Counted from the first letter of the stretch, positions 45,803 through 57,289 are shown. The stretch: 64,000 nt of DNA from Aotearoamyces nothofagi (GCA_015345905.1 JADDTR010000025.1:124001-188000); one strand, 5' to 3'. Numbers and translations: made by a program. Notes: generated by a model not told the origin, from the letters alone.

Positions 45803-46357
45803 CTTGGATTGGAGTTAACAGTCTCTAGGAGAGCCAAAGAGCCGAATAATAGGTGTCTCAGGAGCGATAGGCTTGCTTATGTATTGTAAAGGGTGATTTG
45901 GTTGATGGTAGGTGTAAATTCCTATTGTGGTGAATGGACAGCTTTGAAGGAACAACGGGTGACATTACCAGAATCTCTGTGCAGTGGCCTTGATGACGCT
46001 GAGCTAATAGGACAGAGCTCATTTCGAGTCTAGCGTCTTGTTTAATAAGCGAGTGTTTGTTGCCGCATTAACCCAAATAACTGCATTGCAGGTAAACAAC
46101 AGCAAAGAATAGAGAGATCAGCTCGACGCCAACCTACCGACGCCTACGTTCACTCGTGTGGATTACTGATTAGCATTTGGGTAGTCCATATAATTACATT
46201 GGCAAAAGTGTACCAGGTATTCTGCGCGCAACGCTTGCTCACTTATCGCATATATAATCAAACAACAGTCGACAAAACAAAGGCTCCAATCTCCCTCGGA
46301 TGATCTTGGATAGCAACAACACCTGTAGTACTCCGAAACAGATATCTCATTATCATT
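45803..46357. promoter_or_regulatory. Divergent promoter, yop1 / RFX gene
   Basis: 555 bp between divergent start codons; no repeat or supported ORF. Confidence 0.35.
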
Positions 46358-49024
46358 ATGGGTGAGTTATTGGGGACTTTTTCAAAGGCATTCTCTTGGC
46401 GCGATCATATTATTGTTGAACTGCCGCGACAAATGCTAATCATCCACCAGACTTATCCCAGTCACAGACCGAAACGATACCGGCAAAGACTCGGTCACGC
46501 TCAAATACTGCTGTATCATCAATGGGAAGAAAGCGGCCGCAGTCAAGAGCATCAACTACTAGCATCCACAGCACGGCAACTCAATCTGTTTTTGATCAGC
46601 AACTCGGAGGTCAGTCTGCCGAGTACCAAAAACAATGGTATGAACATCAACGACAGCAGCAGAGGTTTGGAGGTATGGACCACCAAATGACCCCTGAGGA
46701 TATGGTTTTACACTCGGCATCACAGCTACAGGATCTACGCGAATATGGTATTGATCCCGCGCTCGGCGCCGCTGTGAATCATACCCTGGGATATTCGCAG
46801 GACGGACATTATAAACCTGAGATTGGAAGACGATCTCTACCAGCTGACGGCTATGGAACGAGCTTCTTGGACGATGATAGTCCAGTGTTAGAAGGCCGCA
46901 GTGATGAGCAAGATGACGTTGATTCAGTCGCGGGAATGAATGGAGCTCCTAAGAAAGCCTCCAAGTCAAGTGCTGCCAATGAAATGGAAATGAGACAATT
47001 ATTTCATACAAACAAACATCGTAGCTTACCAGAAGTTGCGAGCGAGTTGCATGGCAATGAAAGGGGCCCTCAGTCCGAAAGAACACGCCAAGTGTTTGCT
47101 ATGCTTTGGTAAGTTTTATAACTCTACTAAGAATTGGCAAGAAACTAACAAGGGTGTTAAATAGGATCAACCAAGTATGTGATAAAGGAAAAGGTTCTGT
47201 GCCAAGGGGGCGAGTTTACGCAAACTATGTTTCTAGGTGTGCAACAGAGCGCGTGACAGTTCTGAACCCAGCATCTTTTGGCAAGTTAGTGCGCGTGCTC
47301 TTCCCTGGTCTAAAGACCCGGCGATTAGGTGTTCGTGGCGAGTCAAAATACCACTATGTCAACTTTAGCCTCAAGGAAGACCAACCTGATCTGATCGAAG
47401 ACCAGAACAAGAAGTATCAACCGATGAAGCTTCTTGACGAACCTACGCGGGTTGCCAATAACTCTCAGTGAGTCCGCTCAAATATTCCACATGAATAATA
47501 ACAATTTGCTAATATAACTCAAGCTTGCAAACGTATCTCCCAGCAGACCGAGCTGCATTCCCTTCTCCTGGCTTTTCTCATGCTCCGGAGCCGCCAACAA
47601 AACGTAATCCTGATATGCTACAGTCGCGCAGTCTTTACAATCAACCAGTCCTCCACAGTATACATCAGCTGGACTCAACTACCAGCAAAATGCCCCAGAA
47701 ACTCCGCTTTGCTCCTCCCAACGAGAACTCAATGCATGAGTACGAACCCATCTCCCTGCCGAAAATCGAGTCATATGTGCCATTAGGAACTGATCCAGAC
47801 TCTGCAACCGCATTGACTGCACTATATCGGTCACACTGCACTTCGCTCGTTGATGCTATCCGCTTCGTGAAACAGAAGACGTTCTTCCATCTTTTCACAT
47901 CATTTCACGGGACACTCACAATGCCGGTTCAAAAGCTTTTCGCGAATCCTAGCATTGCACCATGGATCGAAGAGTGTGATTTTGTGATGTACCAGAAGAT
48001 GATAGGCTTGTTAGGACACCTAACTCTCGAAGTAGTTCCGCAGCCTATTTTGGACACTCTACATGCAATCTCGGAGCGACTCGTCCCTCATATCCAGAGC
48101 TCTTTTCAGAGCCAGCCAGTTCATGTCGTGCAGGCAAAGGTGGCTCCAGCAACACTCTTTGCCGGTTTGCTTGATCGCATGTGCAGAGTCAACCTTACCG
48201 CTCATGCCGCAGCGAACATGCTATCTCATCCTCCAAATCGGGACCAGATGTATGAGGATTGGATAACTATGGTTCGTCTACGGAAGGTCGCAGAATGCAT
48301 ACCTACAAAAGCTATGGATGATGTTGTGATGCTGCTCTTATCAGAACTGCGTGAGCTCCTTGATCCGGTCTCGGTTCGCTGGGAAGTAGAGAGCCTTACA
48401 CCTTATGGTGAAATTGCTGCTCGAAGTGGTCGGCAGCAACAATCCAATATGCATGTTGATGCATCTACAGAGAATGTCCTTGATCGTTGGGTCAACTTTC
48501 TCGTATCCATTCCCAGTAGATTTCCGTATGCTAGTCCTGCGGAGATCATCTGGTGTGTTGAAAGGATAGGAACTGCAGTAATGAGAGATTTAACAATACG
48601 GTCGGGTCAAAGCTTTGGATCCTGGTGGGTGACAAAGTGTTGGATAGATGAAATGATTTCATTCATGGCCGAAAAGGGCGGTTTCATGGAATATAAGACA
48701 TCACGCCTACAGCGAGATGCAGCCACCGGCCAGTCTCAGAGAAACGGTGTTGCAGGCCAACCTCCAGCCCAGTACAATAACGGACCAGATGACTTTGGTC
48801 ACATCACACATAATGACAGTGCTAGTAATCATAGTATCTCAATTCCAGGTCCAATGGATTCAACAAGCCAAGCAGCTATGAACGCTGCTGCTGGTCACGA
48901 TGACAGTGGTATTGGTATGCGCACGCCTGACGATGAATTCTCGATGAGCAAGTTTGGCTTCACCGATGCTCAGATGAGCACACCTAACATGGACGGAGCA
49001 ATGCATCTGATTACGACGGCGTAG
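46358..49024 (+). CDS. RFX-family winged-helix transcription factor
   Basis: DNA-binding regulator of the RFX family, like fungal CPCR1/RfxA. Four exons: 46358-46361 (start codon plus one base), 46451-47108, 47165-47467 and 47524-49024, giving 821 aa. The DNA-binding domain (about 182-295) contains RTRQVFAMLWINQVC, SVPRGRVYANYVSRC, LNPASFGKLVRVLFPGLKTRRLG and GESKYHYVNFSL, with the diagnostic recognition region SFGKL..TRRLG..SKYHY. The C-terminal half has the helical dimerisation-like region (about 380-650) and a disordered tail. Without the 4-nt exon the first ATG would be 46522 (MGRKRPQS), so the true start deserves transcript evidence. Target pathway unknown here. Confidence 0.92.
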
Positions 49025-50096
49025 TTTTTCAACTCACCTTCGGTAGTCTGACGCGTATATCGGATATTCGAATACGCCATCTGCGATTCTCAATGTTTGC
49101 ATTTTGTGCTTCTTCTTCACTCTAGGGATAGGAAGGCTGAAGTCTTGGGACCTCATGACATTATGACATGGATGGCGATATGATGGGTTGTAGGCTGGTA
49201 AGGGAAGGCGTGTATATAATAAGTTTGGTGTGATCTAGGTTTGTGGTAATTGCGGTCTGGGAGGCTGGTAATTGTTGGTACACGTTATCGAACTGATGCG
49301 TTTGTTTTGATTATGCTATTGGTCTTTAGGTTTCTGGGAAGGGGGCTGTTAGTCTTGCCTGTGTTTGTAGGCAATGAAGTCATCATGTGCTTTTAAATGG
49401 CTCGTAATATCTGGTATAATGATACTTCAATGTCAAAAAATATACCCATTAACTTCTTAAGTGTGACAACCGCCCAGTCTTGAATTATTCAAGATTAATT
49501 ACAATTAACAAATTTGAGACTGGAAACCTACATGAGTTGTTTCTAAGTTCTAACGTAACATTTCCTCGCTTTTCTCTTTTGCTACTTTTCAAATGCCTAT
49601 ACAATATTATAAATTAAAAAGAAATTTACTTAGGGGTTGGATTCAAAATAGAGTATATCATTGACTTGATAGGGCTTCTATGAAACATTAAATTTGATTA
49701 TTGAACTATTAAGGTTGATCCTTTTTATCACTGATGTTGTATAATTAAGGAGGATGAGGCAGTGGGGCGGGCCATCCTATGCGATCATCCCCTGCGTCTA
49801 TCTAAGATATTTATAAGGTAAGGTAGTGTAGAAGCCTTAGCGCATGATGACAACGCTTGGCACTCGTGTGAAACTTAAGGACGGCGTCCAAGGCTATCGA
49901 GGAGTACAAATTATATATTAAAACGACCGTCGTTCTTCCAACACTCGTGCCATCCACCGAGCCATCGGCTTGCGACGCCATTGATTGATTTCTTGCCCAC
50001 AAGGAAGGTCTGTCGACATCCAACGAAAGACATTGCTCTGCCCAGACGGCAGAGGGCCAGTCCACGGCCTGATGCGTGCAACATCCTCTGAGCACA
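49025..50096. other. 1.1-kb intergenic region, RFX gene / mid1, with an AT-rich patch
   Basis: From about 49420 to 49740 the sequence is clearly AT-rich compared with its surroundings and contains an inverted repeat with 7-bp arms (49478-49484 and 49488-49494). No ORF or transposon remnant is recognisable. The rest is the RFX 3' region and the mid1 promoter. Confidence 0.45.
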
Positions 50097-52106
50097 ATGC
50101 CATTCCCAAAGCTCACTCTCCTGCAATCACGCCTAGTGGCGTCTCTTGTTGCTTCTATTCTGGTGCTGATACTGTACCTTGCTCTCTGTTCACCTCACTT
50201 TGCATATGCCTCTGATGTCGACTCGATAAACCCAGAAGATCACAACCATGAAAGACTACTCAATTATTACATACTGGACGATGAGTTTACCGATACCGAA
50301 CAGGAGGAGTTAGGATATGACCCCGACTTTATTGGAGCTGATAGAAGTATTATCGGCAGGGCGCAGGCTGGCACAACTGCCTTGGCGAACAACGTACCAG
50401 CCCTGATCAACGTCCCACAGGGCTCTACAGTTTATTATGTCTTCGAGAACGCTACGTTATGGGGCGCACTGTCTGAAGCAACTGAAGGATTACCATCAGC
50501 TGTACGATTTCGTAGAAGAAGCGATGAAGCTACCGGTCGCATCGGCGATTTCGAAGATGAAGATGCGGAAGAACCCTCCATTTACGAAAGGCAGCTTGGA
50601 ACGAGAACATTATATATCACAATGAACACTTGTCTTCAACCATACAATCCGAATGATACAACAGGGTCGTTAGGCCCCCCTTCGCAGTTGGATCTCTATG
50701 TCTCCCAGTCCGAGAACAATACAGAACCTGGACCCGACAAAGCTTCGAGCGACCAGACCAAGCAAACCGCGGAATATGGCTTTGCGAACGTTACAGTACA
50801 AGCATCTGGAGATGTCTACATTGGCATATCTGCGCCAAACACAACAGGATATACAGGCGTCTACAACATTCAAATTGCCGCATCCATCGATGCTCAATAT
50901 CACTCTTATAATGGCTCAGACCCAAATCTTGTGTTCGTTGATAGTGATACTAGTTCTGCCTTGTTGACAACGAAGAACCTGACCCTCGATACAAATGGCA
51001 CCGTCTTCAGTGAATGGATGAGCCTTGCGCCTCCATTCGTCATCTTCGCAACTAATCGGAACCACACAGTTATTTCTGGTGTGCAGAACTCGTATTGTGG
51101 CCTCGAGAAATATTCGCAAATTGCCGGAACACAAGGCGGTGTTCGCACAGACACGGTTCAGACTAGCATGACAAACAGAACACTAGGGCCATACGCAAAA
51201 CAACAGTTCTACTTTCAGGGGTTGAATGGAAGCTCGTCATATTACGGTATGTTAGCAATGACTGGTAATTCTACCGATGCTGGGTCAGGGGTTGTGGGTG
51301 GCGGTGGCCATGTGTGGCAGACGATGAAATTTTCAACACAATCTGGTACGTCTTACTGCTCACTGACGACTGTATCCCACTGACATTAATTAGACGGCAA
51401 TTGTATTGTGGTATTTAATCTTACCTTTTGCAATACAGTGGCATACGCTGTTCCAGGAAATCTTGATACTTTTCAGAATGTCACAAACTTGGCAACATTT
51501 TACGACAATGCTGCTGAGGAGCAGTACTCGAATTTCAACAAGGCCCTGGCACAGGTTCCTTGCGAGATTTCAGCGTCAGGACAGTATTCGTTGGCTCGAA
51601 CGTGTTCAAATTGCTCTGAAGCATACAAAAACTGGCTCTGCTCGGTTACCATTCCTCGATGCATGGACTACTCCTCACAGATAAGCTGGTTGCAAGAGCG
51701 CAATGTTGTTCAGGAGTATCCGAACAAGACCAAGCTCCCAGATTCCATTATCAGCGCAGCCCAGGACCTTCTCTATCTTAACTCGTCACGGAACCCGAAC
51801 ATAGACCTATACGTTCGGCCTGGCCCTTACAAGGAAATCCTACCATGCGAGGACTTATGTTATGACTTGGTGCAGAGCTGTCCGGCCTCACTGGGCTTCG
51901 GCTGTCCTCAGCCTGGAATGACGGGATTCAATTATAGCTACGGAGTCAGACCTGATGGTTCTGCCGAGCAGGAGGGCCAGATCACCTGCAACTATCCAGG
52001 CGCCGCTTATGACCTGAGTGTTGGTGCCATCCAGGCAATACCTTATGCATGGTCTATAGCGATTGCTGCGGTTCTATGTGGCATTTTGAATTTGAGATTT
52101 GATTAG
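50097..52106 (+). CDS. mid1: Mid1, stretch-activated calcium channel component
   Basis: Plasma-membrane/ER glycoprotein that works with the Cch1 channel in calcium uptake under mating, wall and mechanical stress. Exons 50097-51345 and 51394-52106 give 653 aa. The N-terminus is a signal peptide or anchor (LVASLVASILVLILYLALC). About fifteen N-X-S/T sites lie in the extracellular part. The C-terminal Cys-rich region (CSNCSEAYKNWLCSVTIPRC, PCEDLCYDLVQSCPASLGFGC) is the conserved Mid1/frizzled-like core, and the last 20 residues are hydrophobic. The first ATG is used; the frame is open upstream without an ATG. The stop codon lies inside a 12-bp tandem repeat. Confidence 0.93.
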
Positions 52107-52129
52107 AGATTTGATTAGAGATTTGATTA
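52094..52129 (+). repeat. 12-bp tandem repeat across the mid1 stop codon
   Basis: Three copies of GAGATTTGATTA. Because the period is a multiple of three, the frame after the stop repeats Arg-Phe-Asp-stop once more, giving a back-up stop. Confidence 0.9.
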
Positions 52130-54650
52130 TACAAAGGAGTCAATGGTCGGTTACATGGACCAGGAAGGCATGGATGGCGTCAACGAACTCTGGCCATTGG
52201 CCAATCAGTGATGAGCTGGGTATTTCGAGTACGTGAGGTAGCGCAGTTAGAGTACATGAAGACTTCTTCATGATGGCTCCTGCGCCGATTCATTATCCGC
52301 GAGCGGTAGAAATCTTAGCCCCCTGTGCCCGAGAGTGTCTGGGGTTGCTAGTTGAGGATTAATTGATCGCTGGATGAAACAAAAATTTGGGTGGAAGAGC
52401 TAGGCCAAGTAGCTTTCTCGTCGCCGCGGGCATCGCCGACATGAAATGACACGTGCTCGATTTTCTAATTGGTTGCAATGATAATGGCCTTAAGAGGCAA
52501 CCATATATATACATATCCTGGCGATACGAAACGTCTTCTTGCAGTCTGCTGCATATGTTATGTAAATGCTGTATAATATCTCCTTGCATCTCTTGTGTAC
52601 GGAAGCACGTGCTATGTACATGTACGTGCATACCCGGGTATATATGATTTGCTCGAGTGCCGGCAGTGGGCGGGCCTCCTGGGCTATCGGCTAGTACAGC
52701 ACAGTAGGAAAGCAAGGGCACAGCCTGCCAGTTAAGCTGCCTTGCCTCTACTGTACAGAAGTGCATGATACCGTAGCGCGGGGTGCCCTGGCGGGTGTCA
52801 AACCCCGAGGGTTTCAAGCACCCGGAAACGCAGGAAACGCAGGAAACGGAGAGACCCGATGCTGGACGTCGGCGGCTGGTCAGAGCCAGCACTGGTGCGC
52901 TGTGAAGTGCAGTGGGAAGGACAGGATGTAGACAGAATGTAGACAGGACAGCCCGAGTTGGAGGCCGAGAACGGTTAAGCTTTCCGGCTAGTGTTAGGAC
53001 ATGCCTTGCGCACAAGCGCATACCTAAGGCAGAGTCAGGTGCCTCTATAAAATGCCGATAATAGGTTGCCAAGGTAAACCCACGTGCCTGAGGGTGCCTG
53101 AAAGTGCCTGACCAGCTTCTGTAGCTGCCTTGCCGTCATGACGAGTCGGACGTCGCGCGCTAGACGGGTTAAACCTGGCATGCCAGGCTGCCAGGCTGCC
53201 AGGGTCCGGCTACTGTACAGTACTGTACTGTAGATACCTCGGCCAGCCGTGCGTGCGTGCGTGCGAAGCAAGGACCATGTGCTGTAACAAGAAAGAAAAA
53301 AAAAAGACCGGGCAGTTCTAGCGCCGCCAGTCGCCCTCGCAGGTGTGCTGTTCAATGCGCACATCTCTGACGGACTAACGGCCATGATCCATGGCCGACT
53401 GACGATCCCGGACGACGCTGATGCTAATATAATAATAGATGCGGGCGCGTCTTATCAGGTCGCGTAGAGGAAGCCAACAGCCGATGCTGGATGCTGGACG
53501 CGGAATCCTGAATCCCGAATCTGCAGAATGGAAAAGATACCGAGTTCGGTGGAGTCTCCGTCCTCGCAGTACGACAGTATATACAGTACAGTACTGTGCT
53601 CTACGTATCACGGGGGGTCCTGTACCTAATCTTGATCAGTCACGTCTCGGCGAGGAGAATGTGCGCGCTGATCCATGATGTCAAAGGCGCTCGCTCGCTC
53701 AGCTCTGCCAGGGCTACCTTCCTGTTACAAATTGCACGCGCCTGGGCCGCTGAATGGACAATCCGCATTGTTCGAATTCCTGCCATGTCGTGGACGACGC
53801 GCAGACGGCGCAGGCCGGCGCCGAGTCGAGATACACAGAAGCGTGTGAATGGAGCGTCGCCGGAGTTGCACCAAGGAAGCTGATGTAATATTAAGCGCCC
53901 TCGATCTTCTTGTTTCCCGAGTCTCGATTCCCGATCCTCGAGAGTCGGGAGTCGATGAAGCCATGAAGTCGATGAAGCCGCAGGTCGAAACGAAGAGGAA
54001 CTGAAGCAGACAGCAGACTGAACGATGGGCCATGCAGGCCCATGCGTGCGTCATGCGTTAGGCGACGCGTCGGTGTAAACAAAAAAGACGCGTCGACGGG
54101 CGAGCGAGGGACTCACCCTCTCTGGCTTGGTCGAGGCAGGAATCCCCTCGAGTCCTCTTTCTTCTTCCCCCCCCATCCTGCGCATTTTTCTTTTCTTTTC
54201 TTTTTTCCCTTTTTTCGCTTTTCCTTTTTGGCGCCGGTGCTGACTTCGCCCACGGCCACAGCCACGCCTGTCCGTAGGCGTGGCCCGCCTCCCGCACTTG
54301 CCGTATAGTCAGCTGTCAGCGCATTTCCCATCATTCATGCCGGGGCGGTGCTCGAGTATGGAAAGGTAAAAACCTGGCGACAAGTCCATTTCGCAGATGG
54401 GTTTCCAGCCAACGGAATTGGCGCAACGGAGCATATCTGAGGGAAGCCAGGCCTTAGGAGCCCACTAATTGGAGAATCGGGCCAAGTGCTCGGCGCTTGG
54501 GCGGCCAGGACGGGGGGGGGGAGAGAGAGAGTAGCCTGGCACGGCTGGTGCTCTGCCGTACGAGCCAGCAATCAATGGGCTACAATGGCGTACAATCACG
54601 ATTGTCTTGCATATGGGCCGGGCAGGCTTCAGCGAGGGATCGAGGGTCTG

Positions 54651-54825
54651 GGCTATAGGTTATAGGTTATAGGTTATAGGCTACAGGTTATCGGCTACAG
54701 GCTACAGGTTATAGGTTACAGGCTACAGGTTATAGGTTATAGGCTACAGGCTACAGGCTACAGGCTACAGGCTACAGGCTACAGGCTACAGGCTACAGGC
54801 TACAGGCTACAGGCTACAGGCTGTA
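54651..54825. repeat. Heptamer array, 25 units in register (GGTTATA/GGCTACA)
   Basis: 25 consecutive 7-bp units with no indel. The first 13 mix GGTTATA, GGCTATA, GGTTACA and GGCTACA; the last dozen are almost all GGCTACA. Variants differ by T/C transitions at positions 3 and 6. The inverted form of the unit recurs at 56007-56076. Confidence 0.95.
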
Positions 54826-55002
54826 GGGCGGGAATCGGATATGTGGGCTGTACTGTGGGCTGTACTGTATGCTATGCTTGGACGCTGCGGAGTCGGAAGG
54901 ACGGACGCCAGCGTTCCTCGGATCCAGGCTGTGCACGCCAATCCTCGCATGCGGCACGGTATATACTTGTACAGGATAGATGCACAGTATACAGGCAGTA
55001 TG

Positions 55003-55094
55003 TTCTGTATATTCTGTGTGTTCTGTGTGTTCTGTGTGTTCTGTATATTCTGTATGTTCTGTATATTCTGTAGTTCTGTATGTTCTTCTGTATA
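55003..55094. repeat. 9-bp minisatellite TTCTGTGTG/TTCTGTATA
   Basis: About ten units; the reverse strand reads as Tyr/Thr/Glu/His-type repeats and the forward strand as Cys/Val/Phe repeats, so ORFs here are artefacts. Confidence 0.92.
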
Positions 55095-55256
55095 TGTTGC
55101 AGCGGGTCACGTCCAGGCACCAGCGTAGTGTCGGGTCGGGTAGGCCTTTGACGCCTTGGCCGGGTCAGGCACGCGGCCTAGACGGCGTGGTGCGGGACGT
55201 GACGGCGCTTGTGCCAACGCGTGGAGGGAAGGCAAGGGACGGACGGACGGACGCCA

Positions 55257-55316
55257 TTGCCGTGTCGTGCCGTGTCGTGTCGTGTCGTGTCGTCCCGTGT
55301 CGTGCGGTCCCGTGCC
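55257..55316. repeat. Pentamer run (GTCGT/GTGTC)
   Basis: Imperfect CGTGT pentamers, followed within 20 bp by the heptamer array at 55333. Confidence 0.88.
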
Positions 55317-55332
55317 AGCGAGGGCGCGTGTA

Positions 55333-55381
55333 CAGAGTCCAGAGTCAAGAGTCAAGAGTCCAGAGTCAAGAGTCCAGAGTC
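55333..55381. repeat. Heptamer array CAGAGTC/AAGAGTC x7
   Basis: Seven units in perfect 7-bp register alternating C and A at the first base. Confidence 0.93.
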
Positions 55382-55465
55382 GAGTCTAAGTAAGTAAGGG
55401 TACAGTCAGTACAGTACCTGAGGGACTGAACAGCCCCCGTCCCTGCCTGGACCGGCTTGTATGGG

Positions 55466-55528
55466 TACTCTACTGTACTCTACTCTACTGTACTCTACTC
55501 TACTGTACTCTACACTACACTACACTAC
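55466..55528. repeat. Pentamer run TACTC/TACTG/TACAC
   Basis: Imperfect CTCTA/CTGTA/CACTA pentamers containing several TACTGTA motifs. Confidence 0.9.
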
Positions 55529-55731
55529 AGCAACAGTCCCGCACCTGGGCTGGCTGGCACAGATACGGCAGGTCCAGCGCACATGTGCTACCGCGAAAGC
55601 TTTGACTCGTAGCCTCCCAACGGACCGCCAGGGGACTTTGCAAGGGACCAGCTCGCCCGCCCGCCCGCTGCCTCGCCTCGCTGCGTACAGTACCGCCTGG
55701 AGGGAGCAGCGACGCTGCCGCTGGGCTGCCG

Positions 55732-55760
55732 CTGGGCTGGGCTGGGCTGGGCTGGGCTGG
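55732..55760. repeat. Pentamer run GGGCT
   Basis: Five exact GGGCT-type units at the end of a GC-rich stretch. Confidence 0.9.
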
Positions 55761-56006
55761 CCTGCTGCTGATAAGTTATAACTGACACTGAAACCGACTC
55801 TGCAGAGGCTACCATATCATTACGTGCCTCGTCGTGCCTGCCTGCCGTGCTCGTCGACCTTCACACGCACTCTATCTACACTCCCGTCATCCGTCATCCA
55901 CACACACATACATACATACTCTACGCGCCTGCCCTCCGCCTCTCTACCTCCCTAGCCGCGGCCAGTCGTCTTCTTCCCAGTGCCCACCTGCCACACCGTG
56001 CACACC

Positions 56007-56076
56007 GATAACCTATGACCTATGGCCTATAACCTATGACCTATAACCTATGGCCTATAACCCATAACCCATAACC
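56007..56076. repeat. Heptamer array, 10 units (TATAACC/TATGACC/TATGGCC/CATAACC)
   Basis: Ten 7-bp units in register. TATAACC is the exact reverse complement of GGTTATA in the 54651-54825 array, so the two arrays are inverted copies of the same unit type about 1.2 kb apart. Confidence 0.93.
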
Positions 56077-56201
56077 TACCTGTAGACGAGGCCATCCGAG
56101 CAGTACTCTGCCTACACCACAACCCACCCTGCCTTGCTTCGTGCAAGTCACGGATTACAAACTACAGCGCTCAAGACTCGGCAATATAGCAGGAGAGAGG
56201 A

Positions 56202-56269
56202 GTGGTAGTGGTAGTGGTAGTGGTAGTGTAGTGGCCAGTCTGGAGACTTCCCAGCAGGAAGAGGCACAC

Positions 56270-56298
<29 letters not shown>
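56202..56298. repeat. Two hexamer runs (GTGGTA and ACAGGC)
   Basis: GTGGTA-type run at about 56202-56228 and ACAGGC-type run at about 56273-56298. Confidence 0.9.
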
Positions 56299-56304
<6 letters not shown>

Positions 56305-56371
56305 AAGTAGCAGCACCAGCCCACTTCCAAGTGCCAGTACCGTCCAAGCATGCCTGAGTATCCGTATCCCG

Positions 56372-56462
56372 GAGTATCAGTATCTATATACCTGAGTATC
56401 TATATTTCTGAGTAGCATCTATATACCTGAGCATCTATATACCTGAGCATCTATATACCTGA
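56372..56462. repeat. 16-bp minisatellite GCATCTATATACCTGA
   Basis: Three exact copies at 56415-56462, preceded by two or three diverged copies from about 56372. Confidence 0.92.
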
Positions 56463-57289
56463 CTGTCCCGTCCCCGTCCCCGTCCCAGCTGCCCACCCTT
56501 CCCTCACCTCGCCCGCGCCCGCCTTGCTCGGCCGAGTTAGGCTGCATCTCTCTTCTGACGCTCCAGCTCCACCCACTGCATCCACCCGCCCACTCCCATC
56601 GCTGCATCGCTGCCCTGCCTGCCACTTGTCAGGCTCCGCAGGCTCCTCAGGCTCCGCCCTCCCCTTCCAGCTCCCGTTTTTCTGCGCCGGCATTTGTGCA
56701 GCATCTGCCTTGCCTCTCTCTCCCTGCACCATCCCCGCTCTGCACGTATCGCCCTCACCTCACCACCTCACCTCACCGTCACTTCCCAGCTTCGCAGATG
56801 CTTACTCGGAACCTCACTCTTCGCCAACCTTCCTGCCGCTGCCGCTGCACCGCGTGCACCCGCTCGACGTCTCCCGCGTCGTCCACCATCGCCGTCGACA
56901 TCGACACCGACATCTCGCCGTCGCCGTCCTCGTCCACTCGGCCTTTTGCCTGCCTCTCCACTGTCTTCGCTGCGACGGAGCCACGGAGCTTCATTGGCGC
57001 TCCTCCTTGCTTCCTCGACCCGTCTAAGCGCGGAATCCATCTGACGTGAGTAATCTCGGGCTACAATCCGCTCACTTCCCCCACCAGCACACGCTCAGAC
57101 TCGGAGTTCTGTTGAGACGAGCCAGTCTGCTCGCCGATACTTCTCTCGCTGCTCTATATTGAAGGCTTTTCTGGCTATCGACCCCGAACGCTGATCATCA
57201 ATGGTACAGACCTCACTCAGCCTTCCTTCTTACGCGTGACTCCTCGACGTCGCCATCAATCATCCTCCGGAGCCGCGTTGTCGGCTCTC

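Larger units (their letters stand above)
52107..57289. promoter_or_regulatory. 5.2-kb repeat-rich intergenic region upstream of the forkhead gene
   Basis: No supported gene. It holds at least nine different short tandem arrays and many TACTGTA/TACAGTA motifs, mostly between 53.2 and 56.5 kb. From about 56.5 kb it becomes a pyrimidine-rich leader-like sequence with a good donor (GTGAGT at 57046) and possible acceptors near 57090-57100, so the forkhead transcript may have a leader intron. An uORF of 12 codons starts at 57201. ORFs within it are low complexity and rejected. Confidence 0.5.

Noticed and set aside
54651-56462. Clustered repeats as a possible CRISPR-like array
   Set aside because: Units are 5-16 bp, directly adjacent and without unique spacers, in a eukaryotic genome.
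56524-57049. ORFs in three frames before the forkhead gene as possible extra N-terminal exons
   Set aside because: Low-complexity Ser/Pro/Arg/Leu sequence; splicing from the donor at 57046 to the visible acceptors leads to stops, so a leader is more likely than coding.
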